The translations under genes were made by a program, and so were the position numbers. 64,000 nt of DNA. Source: R-RK-3 sp031399085. Lineage in GTDB: Bacteria; Pseudomonadota; Alphaproteobacteria; Rhizobiales; Rhodomicrobiaceae. Shown here piece by piece: positions 9,687 through 18,363 of this stretch. The stretch lies in contig JANNOQ010000112.1 in assembly GCA_031399085.1 (NCBI GenBank), forward strand, positions 3,223 to 67,222, given 5' to 3'. Each line of letters begins with the position of its first letter. Position 1 is the stretch's first letter. The notes under the pieces are model-generated. The model saw nothing but the letters and a program-made list of their open reading frames with translations. It ran no database searches and was not told the DNA's origin.

Positions 9687-9717
9687 CGCCAAGATTTGGG
9701 TCTGGGGAGAGCCGTGA

Positions 9718-9960
9718 ATGCAGGTGATCCTTCGGCCTTATGAGAACGCGCTGAAGTCCGGCGGCATCGAGGAGCTTGACGAACTCTGCGAAGTTGCAGG
9801 CATCGACGTTCGCAGCTTCGCCAATGAGCGGGAGTGCCAAGGAGCGATCCTCAGCCGGTATATGCCTCGGCTCGGCATATTGGCCGCGGTTGCCGATCTG
9901 AAAAAGGGCGCACCATCGTCGCGTAATTTTGCGAGCCCAAAAAAGCGATGCCGATGTTGA
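9718..9960 (+). CDS. Small hypothetical protein, unrecognised
   Basis: The 80-codon frame begins MQVILRPYENALKSGG and contains a plausible helical, acidic stretch (EELDELCEVAGIDVRSFANE). GGGGAG lies about 13 bases before the ATG. The last 15 residues are basic and unlike a folded domain. I do not recognise a family. It sits in a decayed zone between the repeat and the zinc-ribbon gene, so it may be a fragment of a larger lost gene. Confidence 0.35.
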   Translation: MQVILRPYENALKSGGIEELDELCEVAGIDVRSFANERECQGAILSRYMPRLGILAAVADLKKGAPSSRNFASPKKRCRC

Positions 9961-10140
9961 ACTGTCTAAAGCCGGTTTTGCCGCTCGAGGCCATCAATCC
10001 GAACTACGGACGGAGCCTTCGTTGCAAAGATCTGTGGCAGGCCGTTTGCGGGGTATTATTCACGAAGCATTTGCTCGGATAAATGCCGGACCGTCGCGAA
10101 GCGCGTTGTAGGCTGTCGGGCGAGCCAGAAACTCCGTGCT

Positions 10141-10272
10141 CATAGATGGAAGCATCCGCAGCCGGGCAAGTGCCGACGCTGTGGAACGAAGTACACGCGC
10201 ATCAGGAAATCAGCGCTGTATTGCTCCTCGAACTGCAGGCTGGTCGCATGGCGGTCTGAAGCAAACAAGTGA
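10141..10272 (+). pseudogene. Zinc-finger-like C-terminal fragment
   Basis: This frame encodes GKCRRCGTKYTRIRKSALYC followed by SSNC and a basic end, then TGA: a C-x2-C...C-x3-C pattern like the small zinc fingers (YCS-x2-CR) common in rhizobial mobile DNA. There is no start codon with a ribosome-binding site upstream in this frame, so it looks like the 3' remnant of a gene. The rest of 9961-10458 shows no supported feature. Confidence 0.4.
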
Positions 10273-10458
10273 AACGATCAACCGTAATTTCTTCACCAGT
10301 ACGCGCGATCGCGCCCGCGCGCGTCATGAGGTTGCTGAGCTAAGCATCTAAAATATCAAAGTAGTAAATAGCCCGGTGGCGTCTTTTCAGGCAACGACGT
10401 TGACCAGGCCTGCTAAGCAGCACGCCGGCCATTTCCCCGCGATACTCAGCCCCCATAC

Positions 10459-11205
10459 GTGCGAGAGATGTACGCGCGAAGAGGTGCGGGAGCATCATTG
10501 GGTCACTGTGATTGGAGGTGCATAATTAATAATGCGAAAACGGGGTTAGCCAATGGATTTCGAAAACCTTCGAGGCAGCTGACGGGCGGATGGAATAGCG
10601 GCCGAAATAACCGCGGCGCCGGCCGATGCGAGGCTTGGCCCCGCATCGAGCTGTCATGGCTGCGGAAGCATGATTACCTCAGGCCTGGCAGGTCAAGCCG
10701 GGTTTGGTGGCATATGCGCGGCGAAGAGACTGGGGCAATCGCTTATTACGCATTCGAGCACCATGCTGAGCTGCGCTACTGCTGCAACGGGGAAAATGTG
10801 ATACAGCGCATTTCCTACCGCTACACACCAACAAACTTCGGCGGCCGCCGCCTGCATTTCGAATGCCCACAGTGTAATCGCTCCTGCGATGTGCTGTATG
10901 GAGGCCGGCGGTTTTTTTGCCGGAAATGCTGGAGGCTGACCTATGCCTCGCAATATGACGATTGGTGGGAACGATGCCGGAATCGCGCCGAGAAGATCCG
11001 CACCAAACTTGGCAAGCCGGGTTTCATCACTCCTGACGAAGCGGAAGACTTTCCGGACAAGCCGAAATGGATGCGCTGGCGAACTTATCACCGGCTTGCG
11101 GCCGAGGATGGTCGGCTGATGGAAATGTACGAAGGCGGCTTTGGCCTTATGGTGGCCAAATTTATGGATCGGTGGCGAGGCGGCAGGAAGTCGGCAAAGG
11201 GTTGA
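10459..11205 (+). CDS. Zinc-ribbon hypothetical protein (GWNSGR family)
   Basis: The frame encodes a conserved-looking protein with an N-terminal GGWNSGRNNRG motif followed by a WPRIELSWLRKHDYL segment. A central treble-clef or zinc ribbon carries two Cys pairs (ECPQCNRSC and FFCRKCWRLTYASQ), and a basic helical C-terminus follows. Proteins with a GGWxSGR start and this ribbon are scattered through alphaproteobacterial genomes, often near mobile DNA; their function is unknown. The GTG at 10459 is doubtful. Homology would favour a start close to the GGWNSGR motif (about 10580), where no ATG exists, so the true start is unresolved. Confidence 0.65.
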   Translation: MREMYARRGAGASLGHCDWRCIINNAKTGLANGFRKPSRQLTGGWNSGRNNRGAGRCEAWPRIELSWLRKHDYLRPGRSSRVWWHMRGEETGAIAYYAFEHHAELRYCCNGENVIQRISYRYTPTNFGGRRLHFECPQCNRSCDVLYGGRRFFCRKCWRLTYASQYDDWWERCRNRAEKIRTKLGKPGFITPDEAEDFPDKPKWMRWRTYHRLAAEDGRLMEMYEGGFGLMVAKFMDRWRGGRKSAKG

Positions 11206-11540
11206 TCGCCCGGCCGCTAAGCGATGAAAGCGCCTCTGATGATGCTTGCTCGTCGGGCGGTGCGGGACGGCGACGGCAGCTCTTTGCCGGTTCTCTCCGT
11301 CACCAACCGAGCCAACCGACGGAGAGTTTCGCCTCTTTCCTGCCGCGCCACTAGGACCGCCATCACGGGGAAAGCTGACCCCAAGCAGAACTCGCTGCGG
11401 GCGAATCAAAACAGCATGGGGACGCCGAATGATGGTGCGCTGTGCAGATGCTCGCCACCTCTGACCTCTCCGCGCGTGTTTACGCGACGTCAACTCTCCT
11501 CCAGGTAGAAAGGGTATCGGCGCCGAAGGAGGCTCTTAAT
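11206..11540. other. Intergenic, leader of membrane-protein gene
   Basis: No supported gene. An AAGGAGG ribosome-binding site (about 11526-11532) sets the start of the next gene at 11541. Confidence 0.4.
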
Positions 11541-12086
11541 ATGGGCGATACGGCATTGGAAACTGGCGTTGGCCATCTTGGCTGGCGCTTTGGCATCGGT
11601 ATCGGTCTTATAATCGGCGGATATGCCGCGCTGGCGCTTATTCCCGTCGTGGCCGGCACCGACATGAAGCTCGGTGTCAAGACAGCGCTGACTGGTCTTC
11701 TCGCTGTAGCCCCCCTGCTGACGAAAATCACCGCGGTCGCAGTGATGGGCAAAGACGGATTCAAAGTCCTCAAGGCTTACATATCCAAATTCCTTGGCCA
11801 CCTCCGCCCGCCGGAAGCGGTTAGCCGTGAGCGCTATCGTCTCGGATTGGCCCTCTTTGTACTCGCAATCGTCTTTGGCTCGCTGTTGCCCTATTTCCCC
11901 GGATTTTTTGTCGACTGGAGCGCTAACGAGACCTTCTGGAGTTTGGTCAGCGACGTGGTTCTCGTCGCCAGCCTATTCATGCTCGGAGGCGAGTTCTGGA
12001 ATAAGCTTGCAGCCCTTTTCAGCTATGACGCAAAGGTCGCATTCCCCGACCATAAAACCATTCTCGGCGCCGGCGGGACATTGTGA
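11541..12086 (+). CDS. Small multi-spanning membrane protein, unknown
   Basis: ATG 11541 with AAGGAGG eight bases upstream gives 181 residues. There are at least four hydrophobic segments: about residues 17-37, 43-65 (including the VAGTD loop), 102-122 and 132-155. A short basic linker (KAYISKFLGHLRPPEAVSRE) lies between halves. It resembles small conserved inner-membrane proteins found beside HlyD/efflux genes and has no enzyme motif. It is followed after 126 bases by the adaptor and permease genes on the same strand, so it may belong to that export system. Confidence 0.7.
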   Translation: MGDTALETGVGHLGWRFGIGIGLIIGGYAALALIPVVAGTDMKLGVKTALTGLLAVAPLLTKITAVAVMGKDGFKVLKAYISKFLGHLRPPEAVSRERYRLGLALFVLAIVFGSLLPYFPGFFVDWSANETFWSLVSDVVLVASLFMLGGEFWNKLAALFSYDAKVAFPDHKTILGAGGTL

Positions 12087-12212
12087 GCCGATATCTGAGA
12101 TCCTCTGAGGATGCAACGATCGCGTTCGGACCGCGTGCCGGTTTGCCAATGGCTGTCGTGCCGGCCGGCTTGGGGTCTCCGCCAAAAGTGCGACGTGTTA
12201 GCGGGTTTCCTC

Positions 12213-13316
12213 ATGTCGGATACCACTGATCCCGAACCTGTTTCATCCGACTCGCAAAGCTCTGACCAGGTCAGACGAATTACGGTGATTGTGGCGGGTC
12301 TCGCGGCGGTATTGTTCCTATACGGACTGATCGCGGACCGCTCGACCCCGTCGACCTCGCAGGCGACGGCCCAGGCCTATCTCGTGCAGATTGCACCCGA
12401 GGTAATGGGTAAAGTGATCGAGGTTACGGCCGTGGACAATGAGCGCGTTGAACCCGGCTCCGTCCTATTTCGTATCGAACCGGACAGCTTTGAGCTGTCC
12501 GTCCAGCGTGCGGAAGCTGCCCTGGAGACGGTTGGACAATCTGTCGGGGCGTCCACAGCCGGGCTCGCCGCCGCAGAGGCTTTGTTAGCCCAGGCGGTCG
12601 CCAAGCGCGCGAATGTTCGTGATCAAACGGGGCGCACGTTGGAGCTCGTCGCCAAAGGGATCTACGCCGCGGCACGAAAGGATGCGGCAACCGCTAACCT
12701 CGCATCGGCCGAGGCTTCTGTGTCACAAGCCGAGGCCGAGGTCGAAAAGGCCCGTCAGGCTCTCGGTCCCAAGGGCGCGGCAAACCCGCAAATAAAGGAG
12801 GCGATGGCCTCGCTCAGGCAAGCGCAGCTCGATTTGCAGCGGACCACCATCTATGCGCCCTCGGATGGGGGCGTGACCAACCTGCAGCTAACAGTGGGGC
12901 AATTGCTCGGCAAGGGACAGACCGCCATGACATACATCGATGCGCGGGAAATCTGGATCGAGGCTGCATTCCGTGAGAACAGCCTTGAGCACATCAAGAT
13001 CGGAACTCCCGTGAAGATCATCCTCGATATCCGGCCGGGCCGGCTCTATAGCGGACGCATCAAGAGCATAGGCTACGGCGTCTCAAGCCACTCTATCGAC
13101 CCCGCAACGGGCCTGCCGTCGATCCGCAACCCGAGCGGCTGGCTCCGCAGTCCGCAACCGATGCCTGTGCGCATCGAGTTCGACGAACCGAGGCCGACAG
13201 AGTTGCGTATCGGAAGCCAGGCGACGGTCATGGCCTTCACTGGCGGCAATTCTGTTATGAATGGCATTGGCTGGCTGCGCATGTGGCTCAATGCCGTGCT
13301 CACCTATGTCTACTGA
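12213..13316 (+). CDS. HlyD/EmrA-type periplasmic adaptor
   Basis: From ATG 12213 the protein has 367 residues. It has a cytoplasmic stub, one membrane segment (about 21-40, RITVIVAGLAAVLFLYGLIA), and a first half-lipoyl motif (VQIAPEVMGKVIEVTAVDNE). An Ala-rich alpha-hairpin follows (about 90-200), then the second half-lipoyl (IYAPSDGGVTNLQLTVGQLL) and a beta-barrel. This is the architecture of AaeA/EmrA membrane fusion proteins, which bridge inner-membrane exporters to the outer membrane. Its TGA overlaps the next gene's ATG by 11 bases, so the two are coupled. A longer frame upstream lacks a ribosome-binding site. Confidence 0.88.
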   Translation: MSDTTDPEPVSSDSQSSDQVRRITVIVAGLAAVLFLYGLIADRSTPSTSQATAQAYLVQIAPEVMGKVIEVTAVDNERVEPGSVLFRIEPDSFELSVQRAEAALETVGQSVGASTAGLAAAEALLAQAVAKRANVRDQTGRTLELVAKGIYAAARKDAATANLASAEASVSQAEAEVEKARQALGPKGAANPQIKEAMASLRQAQLDLQRTTIYAPSDGGVTNLQLTVGQLLGKGQTAMTYIDAREIWIEAAFRENSLEHIKIGTPVKIILDIRPGRLYSGRIKSIGYGVSSHSIDPATGLPSIRNPSGWLRSPQPMPVRIEFDEPRPTELRIGSQATVMAFTGGNSVMNGIGWLRMWLNAVLTYVY

Positions 13317-14445
13317 GAGTAAACTTCCCGCTCAGGCGGACGCCCCAGGGCCAGCGGCCGGAGATGCCCTGCAGGTCCTTCGCCTCGCTTTCGGGGTCGC
13401 CGCAACGGTTGTTGTCGCAGAGCTTTTCGCGTGGAACCCGACGTTCCTCGCACCGCTGATCGCGCTGCAATTTCTGGTCTGCCCCGGCCCTCCGCCTTCA
13501 CTGCTTCAAGCATTCGTCGTGCTTGCCACGGTGACCGTGGCGACCGGCATCATGGAGGTGCTGACGAACATCTTGCTCGGTCACGTCGCCGTACTGGCAT
13601 TGGTGCTGTGGCTCGTGCTCTTCTTGAGCTTCTTTGCCCATTTCCGTGGCGCCCCAGGCATCGTGACATTACTGCTCCAGATCTCGACTATCGCTATTCC
13701 GGTGCTATCGATCACCTCCAGCACGGCTGCGGTTGCGTTTCGAGAAGCCCTCATCGCGGCCGTCATCATCGCCTTCCTTGTAGTTTGGATTGCCCATGCC
13801 ATGTTTCCCGCAGGCCAAGTGACCGCGACGGCAGAGGAACCGATACGCCTTGAGCCCGACGCGGCCTTGCGGCAAGCTCTCATTGCCACTCTGATCCTAA
13901 TGCCGATGCTGGTGTGGTATCTGCTCGACGCGTCGCAGGTCGCGGTCGTGTTGCTCATCGTTCTTCTCATCGTCGTGCGCGTGCATGAACCCGCAAAGGG
14001 GAGACTTGCGGCTCTTGGGCTCGTCATCGGCAATATTGGAGGCGGTATCGCGGCCGTAATCGTCTACCATCTTATTATCATCAGCCATTCGACACTCCTC
14101 TTCGCGCTGCTCGTCCTGCTCGCATGCCTATTATTTGCCAGCCGGCTTGCCGTGGCGGGCCAGAGCGCGCCGATTTATGCAATCGCCTTTGGTACATTCA
14201 TCCTCCTCCTTGGATCAGGGTTGAGCCCGATTTCCGGCGGCTCCGAGGAGGCATTCGCCAGCCGGCTGGTCAACGTTCTGATAGGGACTGCTTACGCGGT
14301 CGCCACGCTCTCAATTGCAGGCCAAGACACGCCGAGTTCGAATGCGCCACAAGCTCGGGCCTCGCCCGCGCCTTCTTCTACGCCGGCGGCCGCGCCCTGC
14401 TCGTATCACACTGGCCGGTCTATTCCGACACGGCGGTGCGACTGA
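13306..14445 (+). CDS. DUF2955/FUSC-like efflux membrane protein with aberrant C-terminus
   Basis: About 379 residues with ten or so hydrophobic segments arranged as two similar halves (one around residues 25-165, one around 190-330), as in aromatic-acid exporters of the AaeB/FUSC/DUF2955 group. It partners the HlyD-type adaptor with which it overlaps. The membrane part ends at VNVLIGTAYAVATLSIAG. The last 40 residues (from QDTPSSNAPQARASP) are read out of frame through a CHAT-domain remnant, so the native C-terminus has been lost. The core may still work. The substrate is unknown; small organic acids or drugs are typical. Confidence 0.82.
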   Translation: MSTESKLPAQADAPGPAAGDALQVLRLAFGVAATVVVAELFAWNPTFLAPLIALQFLVCPGPPPSLLQAFVVLATVTVATGIMEVLTNILLGHVAVLALVLWLVLFLSFFAHFRGAPGIVTLLLQISTIAIPVLSITSSTAAVAFREALIAAVIIAFLVVWIAHAMFPAGQVTATAEEPIRLEPDAALRQALIATLILMPMLVWYLLDASQVAVVLLIVLLIVVRVHEPAKGRLAALGLVIGNIGGGIAAVIVYHLIIISHSTLLFALLVLLACLLFASRLAVAGQSAPIYAIAFGTFILLLGSGLSPISGGSEEAFASRLVNVLIGTAYAVATLSIAGQDTPSSNAPQARASPAPSSTPAAAPCSYHTGRSIPTRRCD

Positions 14446-14606
14446 CCACGAGCGCCTTCGCCGAACTCGACCGCAACCCAAAGGCAGGTCGCGCCGAAGC
14501 CTTGCAGAACGCCATGATCGCCCTCATCGATGATCCCTCGCAGGCGGATAACGCCCATCCTGCTGTGTGGGCGCCGTTCGTCGTGGTTGGAGAGGGCGGG
14601 CGCTAA
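14325..14606 (+). pseudogene. 3' remnant of a CHAT-domain protein gene
   Basis: In a different frame from the permease, this stretch encodes SSGLARAFFYAGGRALLVSH followed by WPVYSDTAVRLTTSAF, and ends AHPAVWAPFVVVGEGGR and a stop. That is the characteristic end of CHAT (caspase-like, TPR-associated) proteins: the LARAFF-x-GA-RAL-x-SHWPV core and the WAPF-x-x-xG end. The catalytic His/Cys portion and everything upstream are missing. The junction with the permease gene is at about 14320-14335, which indicates a deletion that joined two unrelated genes. Confidence 0.82.
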
Positions 14607-15099
14607 TCCGAATGTAGCCATTCTCGTGTGAGTGCGCAGCCTGCTCCTCGGTCCGGGTGTCAGCTCGTGGCCCGCTGCCGAAGATCAGTAACGCGCGGCG
14701 CGCTTCTGCGATTGGAGGTATTGCCGCCGTTACCCCTCGGCACTATCGCGCGGCCGATGGCCGCTGCCCATGGCGATCCGGTGATGTCAGAAAGCACCGC
14801 ACTCTCACCCTGATTGGCAATGACGTTCGACGGAGAGAAACGAGTCAAAACTGTCCGACGAGCAATTTGGCCGGGCTGCGGTGCTTTTGCGCTCAGACCC
14901 GTTGGCCGACGGGGCAGGACAGGAAGTAAAATCTTGGCTGGCAAAACGTCGCGGTCGACGAAGGAACCGGTGAGACTGATAAGTGATGGATCCGCTCGGC
15001 TAGAGACCTCAGCCGAAGCGCAGGTGTGGGAGCAAATGTGGGAACGCCAAGCGATCCTTCGTAAAAATACTTAAAAAACAGCAAGTTATTGCTAAAAGC
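14607..15099. other. Decayed stretch before tRNA-Ser
   Basis: No intact gene. A coding-like fragment on the plus strand at about 14840-14940 reads KLSDEQFGRAAVLLRSDPLA and then a basic end and stop. It lacks a start, and I do not recognise it. Confidence 0.35.
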
Positions 15100-15189
15100 T
15101 GGCGGAGAGAGAGGGATTCGAACCCTCGGTACGGTTTCCCGCACACACGCGTTCCAGGCGTGCGCCTTCAACCACTCGGCCACCTCTCC
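15100..15189 (-). tRNA. tRNA-Ser (anticodon GGA)
   Basis: Read on the minus strand from 15189: acceptor GGAGAGG, D arm with GGCCGAGTGG, anticodon stem-loop around CTGGAAC (anticodon GGA), a long class II variable arm, the TTCGAAT T-loop, and an acceptor 3' strand closing with discriminator G and an encoded CCA (15102-15100). All arms pair well, so it should be functional. Confidence 0.97.
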
Positions 15190-15319
15190 AATCGCGCGTA
15201 CTATAGCGCCGCATTCAAGCGGCGCAAGCTGATCGGAAAGCGATCCAACGCCGATATTGCGGGGAACGGCGCGGTCTGATAGCCAAGCTAGGCGGATAAG
15301 CGTGGAAAGGTGCCCACTA

Positions 15320-15631
15320 ATGATCCTGCGGCTTTGTGGTTATTTTTTTCTTACGCTCGCAATGGCCGCGGTTGCCTATGACGGCGCGCGGATGATTGCC
15401 GACAATGGCCGCCTTGCCTTCACGTCGATGCAGCAGCATTGGCTCAATCTCAGCCCTGGAAGCCTTGATGCGGCTCGAACGGCAGTCGAGCAGGTGGGCG
15501 TCTATCTTTGGAGCCCCCTGATCATGACAATCCTGGTTCTCCCCGCCTGGGTCGTTGCGGGAGGGCTCGGCACGCTTTTATATCTGGCGGGCTACCGGCC
15601 GCCGCGACCCACCATCCCCGACGCCATATAA
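15320..15631 (+). CDS. Small conserved membrane protein
   Basis: ATG 15320, preceded by GGAAAGG, gives 103 residues. There is an N-terminal membrane segment (ILRLCGYFFLTLAMAAVAY), a soluble middle with TSMQQHWLNLSPGSLDAA, a second membrane segment (SPLIMTILVLPAWVVAGGLG), and a Pro-rich end (GYRPPRPTIPDAI). The pattern matches a small conserved family seen in Hyphomicrobiales; no function is known to me. A perfect terminator hairpin begins at the stop codon. Confidence 0.72.
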   Translation: MILRLCGYFFLTLAMAAVAYDGARMIADNGRLAFTSMQQHWLNLSPGSLDAARTAVEQVGVYLWSPLIMTILVLPAWVVAGGLGTLLYLAGYRPPRPTIPDAI

Positions 15632-15665
15632 AGCAACAGCCCCATGATGCTGGGGCTGTTGCTTT
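15630..15665. terminator. Bidirectional intrinsic terminator
   Basis: Perfect 15-bp inverted repeat (AAAGCAACAGCCCCA and its complement) around a 6-base loop, with A/T-rich flanks on both sides. It lies between the convergent genes at 15320 and 15670 and can end both transcripts. Confidence 0.88.
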
Positions 15666-15669
15666 AGGG

Positions 15670-15828
15670 TTAATTGCCGTTGCGCTGCAACTGTTCAAAG
15701 AACGTCTTGGCGCCAGATGCGGCATTGTAGGTCGAGGTCGAATTGTAGCCCGCCGTCGCGGCGGAAACGGCCGAAGTGGCGCTCACCAGCGCGACAACGA
15801 CAAGCGCGGAACGGATGAGGTTGGTCAT
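15670..15828 (-). CDS. Very small exported protein (52 residues)
   Basis: ATG 15828 is preceded by AAGGAG at seven bases. The product has a signal peptide (MTNLIRSALVVVALVSATSA then VSA) and a short mature part rich in Ser/Thr/Asn (AGYNSTSTYNAASGAKTFFE) ending QLQRNGN. Such tiny secreted peptides are common in Bradyrhizobium-like genomes and uncharacterised. It shares the terminator at 15630-15665 with the convergent gene. Confidence 0.65.
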   Translation of the reverse strand: MTNLIRSALVVVALVSATSAVSAATAGYNSTSTYNAASGAKTFFEQLQRNGN

Positions 15829-16056
15829 GTATGTCTCCTTATGATTTGCTCAGAGACGATTGCGTCTCATCACTCGAAATGGGAGCGGCCATGACAAGGA
15901 AAAGGGTATGTAGACAACGCGTGATCAGCCTTGATAACGGCGTGAAAAAACGTGATGTAAAAGGGGTTTAAGGCTGCGCGCTTGCATACGCTGAGGCGGA
16001 TAAAGGTTGCGGCTCGAAGTTTGCTAGAAGCACAACAATGCTGGAGATAAGACTCG

Positions 16057-16761
16057 GTGCAGTTCTACGGTCAGTTCGAACCGCCGGTTGATCGCTTTAT
16101 TTTTGAGCGATATTTTCCCGACACCGGGATCATGGGAACGTTCGCTGAATGCGGTGCCTTCGACGGATTGACGGAATGTTCGTGCAAGTTCTTCGAGGAA
16201 ACACTGGGGTGGACTGGGTTCAATCTGGAGCCCGTGCCATGGATCTTCGAAAAGCTGCAAGCGAACCGCCCGAAAAGCAGAAATTTGAATTTCGGCCTAT
16301 CTGAAACCACCCGCTCCATTCAATTTCAAAGCGTCATTCATCCGAAGTTTGGCCGGGAAACGACGATCGGGTCGATCGACCACGCACCAAATACGCGCGA
16401 CCTCATCTTAAGCGAAGGCTGCTCATTCGAAGAGATCACGATCCAAGTGCTGTCTTGGCACGATTTCATCCGGAATGAGAATGTCAAAGCCATCGATCTG
16501 ATGGTGCTCGACGTTGAAGGACACGAATTGTCGGTGCTGTCGGGCATGAAAGGGGGCGGCGTCATGCCCAATATCATGTGCGTCGAATTTGGCCATATCG
16601 GATTTGGCCGACTTAGGTCGGCAATGTCCGACCTGGGCTACGAGTACGATATCAGCTCTCACGCCAACGCATTTTTCGTCCAACGCGATGCATTGCCATT
16701 GCTTGCCTTCAGATCTCGGTTGCGTGCCGAAACAAGGAGCGGGCGGCCGGGGTGCGAATGA
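16057..16761 (+). CDS. FkbM-family methyltransferase
   Basis: The 234-residue protein starts at a GTG with GGAGA nine bases upstream. It carries the class I SAM-binding start (GTFAECGAFDGLTECSCKFF), the family's LGWTGFNLEPVPWIFEKLQ segment, and the acidic motif IDLMVLDVEGHELSVLSGM followed by CVEFGH, typical of FkbM-type O-methyltransferases that modify sugars or glycolipids. The acceptor is unknown. It stands alone upstream of, and convergent with, the helicase gene. Confidence 0.88.
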   Translation: MQFYGQFEPPVDRFIFERYFPDTGIMGTFAECGAFDGLTECSCKFFEETLGWTGFNLEPVPWIFEKLQANRPKSRNLNFGLSETTRSIQFQSVIHPKFGRETTIGSIDHAPNTRDLILSEGCSFEEITIQVLSWHDFIRNENVKAIDLMVLDVEGHELSVLSGMKGGGVMPNIMCVEFGHIGFGRLRSAMSDLGYEYDISSHANAFFVQRDALPLLAFRSRLRAETRSGRPGCE

Positions 16762-16782
16762 CCGGCGGCCGCCCCGCTGACT

Positions 16783-18315
16783 TTAGCGTGAGGGCTGCTG
16801 ACGTTGGCCGGGCTTCTTGCCGTCGGGGCGCCAGCTTCCTTTGGTGATCGCTGCGGCATTGTTGCGGCCGGCATTCCGGTCGCGTGACGCTGGCTCGGGT
16901 CGACGTTGAGCGCCGACGCTTGGAGCCGGCCGAGCTTCGGCGGACGCGCCCCGGCCCTCGTTGGTTGGGTTCCAGCCGGAATTGCGTTCGCCGCCATTGG
17001 CCCTGCCTTGTTCCGGTCTTGCGCCGCGATCGCCACGGAAGTCGCGTGCCGACCCGTCGCGATCTCCAGACCGGGCGTTGTTACGCTGTCCCTGCCGTTG
17101 CTGAGGCCGTCCGTTGCCGGATGACCGTCCGCGCCCGCCTTCGCGAGCCGGAGCGCTCGATCCCTTTTCTTCCGCCACCAATGAAGCGTCACCGCAGCGG
17201 TTGGAGCTGGGAATAGATTGCCGAATCAGTTTCTCGATATCGCGCAGATAGGCGCGCTCATCGGCGTCGCACAGCGAGATCGCAATGCCTTCCGCGCCGG
17301 CGCGCGCCGTGCGTCCGATCCGGTGCACATAGCTCTCCGGCAGGTTCGGCATCTCGTAATTGACGACATGGGTGACTTCGTCGATGTCGATGCCGCGCGC
17401 CGCAATATCGGTGGCGACCAGCGCGCGGATGCGGCCGGCCTTGAACGCTGCAAGCGCGGCTTCGCGCTGGCCCTGACTCTTATTACCGTGAATGGCCGAG
17501 ACCGAGATGCCGAAACTTTCCAGATGCCGGGCGACCTTGTCCGCGCCGCGTTTGGTGCGGGTGAAGACGAGGGCGCGGCTGAAGTCTGGGTTGGCGAATA
17601 GCTCAAGCAGCAATGCGCGCTTCTTGGACGCCTCGACATGAATGACCCGCTGCGCCACGCGGTCGACGGTCTTGGCGCGCGGCGTGACCGCGACTTCGAC
17701 CGGATCGCGCAGGATTTCGGCGGCAAGCGCGTTCGTCTCAGGCGCCATCGTGGCGGAGAAGAACAGATTTTGCCGTTTCGCCGACAGTTTGGAAATAATG
17801 CGTTTGATCGGCCGGATGAAGCCCATGTCGAACATCTGATCCGCCTCGTCGAGGACGAGGATTTCGGTGCCGGACAATATGATGTTGCGTTCATCGACAT
17901 GGTCGAGCAGGCGGCCCGGCGTGGCGACGAGAACGTCGACGCCGTTGCGCGTTGCCGCGATCTGCGGCCGGTGCGAAACGCCGCCGAAGATCACCGCGAC
18001 GCTGACGCCCATATGGCGGCCATAGGTGCGAAAGCTTTGGCCGATCTGGGTCGCCAATTCGCGCGTCGGTGCAAGGATCAGCACGCGGCTGCCCTTGTGG
18101 AGCGGCGCGCGCTTATCGGCGGCAAGCCGATGCATGATCGGCAGCGCGAACGCCGCCGTCTTGCCGGTGCCGGTTTGGGCGATCCCGAGAAGATCGCGGC
18201 CGGCGATCACATGTGGGATGGCTTGACTCTGGATGGGGGTCGGCTCCGTATAACCTTCGTCAGCGAGAGCTTTCAGAAGGGACGGGTTAAGGCCGAGGCT
18301 TTTAAAGTCTGTCAA
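16783..18315 (-). CDS. rhlE: DEAD-box ATP-dependent RNA helicase (RhlE type)
   Basis: From TTG 18315, which matches the family's TDFKSLGL opening, the product is 510 residues. A TTG at 18363 is an alternative. The motifs run in order: Q motif (PTPIQSQAIP), Walker A (AQTGTGKTAAF), PTRELATQI, DEAD (VLDEADQMFDMGF), SAT (FFSATMAPE), VFTRTKRGADK, ATDIAARGIDI and HRIGRTARAG. The C-terminal 110 residues are low-complexity, rich in Arg, Gly and Asn, as in RNA-binding tails of RhlE homologues involved in ribosome or mRNA remodelling at low temperature. All helicase motifs are intact. Confidence 0.95.
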   Translation of the reverse strand: MTDFKSLGLNPSLLKALADEGYTEPTPIQSQAIPHVIAGRDLLGIAQTGTGKTAAFALPIMHRLAADKRAPLHKGSRVLILAPTRELATQIGQSFRTYGRHMGVSVAVIFGGVSHRPQIAATRNGVDVLVATPGRLLDHVDERNIILSGTEILVLDEADQMFDMGFIRPIKRIISKLSAKRQNLFFSATMAPETNALAAEILRDPVEVAVTPRAKTVDRVAQRVIHVEASKKRALLLELFANPDFSRALVFTRTKRGADKVARHLESFGISVSAIHGNKSQGQREAALAAFKAGRIRALVATDIAARGIDIDEVTHVVNYEMPNLPESYVHRIGRTARAGAEGIAISLCDADERAYLRDIEKLIRQSIPSSNRCGDASLVAEEKGSSAPAREGGRGRSSGNGRPQQRQGQRNNARSGDRDGSARDFRGDRGARPEQGRANGGERNSGWNPTNEGRGASAEARPAPSVGAQRRPEPASRDRNAGRNNAAAITKGSWRPDGKKPGQRQQPSR

Positions 18316-18363
18316 TTTTTGGTTCTTTCGAAAGTGTGCCACGCGCGCAGCAGGACGGCGCAA

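Noticed and set aside
14124..14606. A complete 160-codon gene ending in the CHAT motif
   Set aside because: The first two thirds of this frame overlap the permease membrane domain in another frame and have no resemblance; only the part from about 14325 is CHAT-like.
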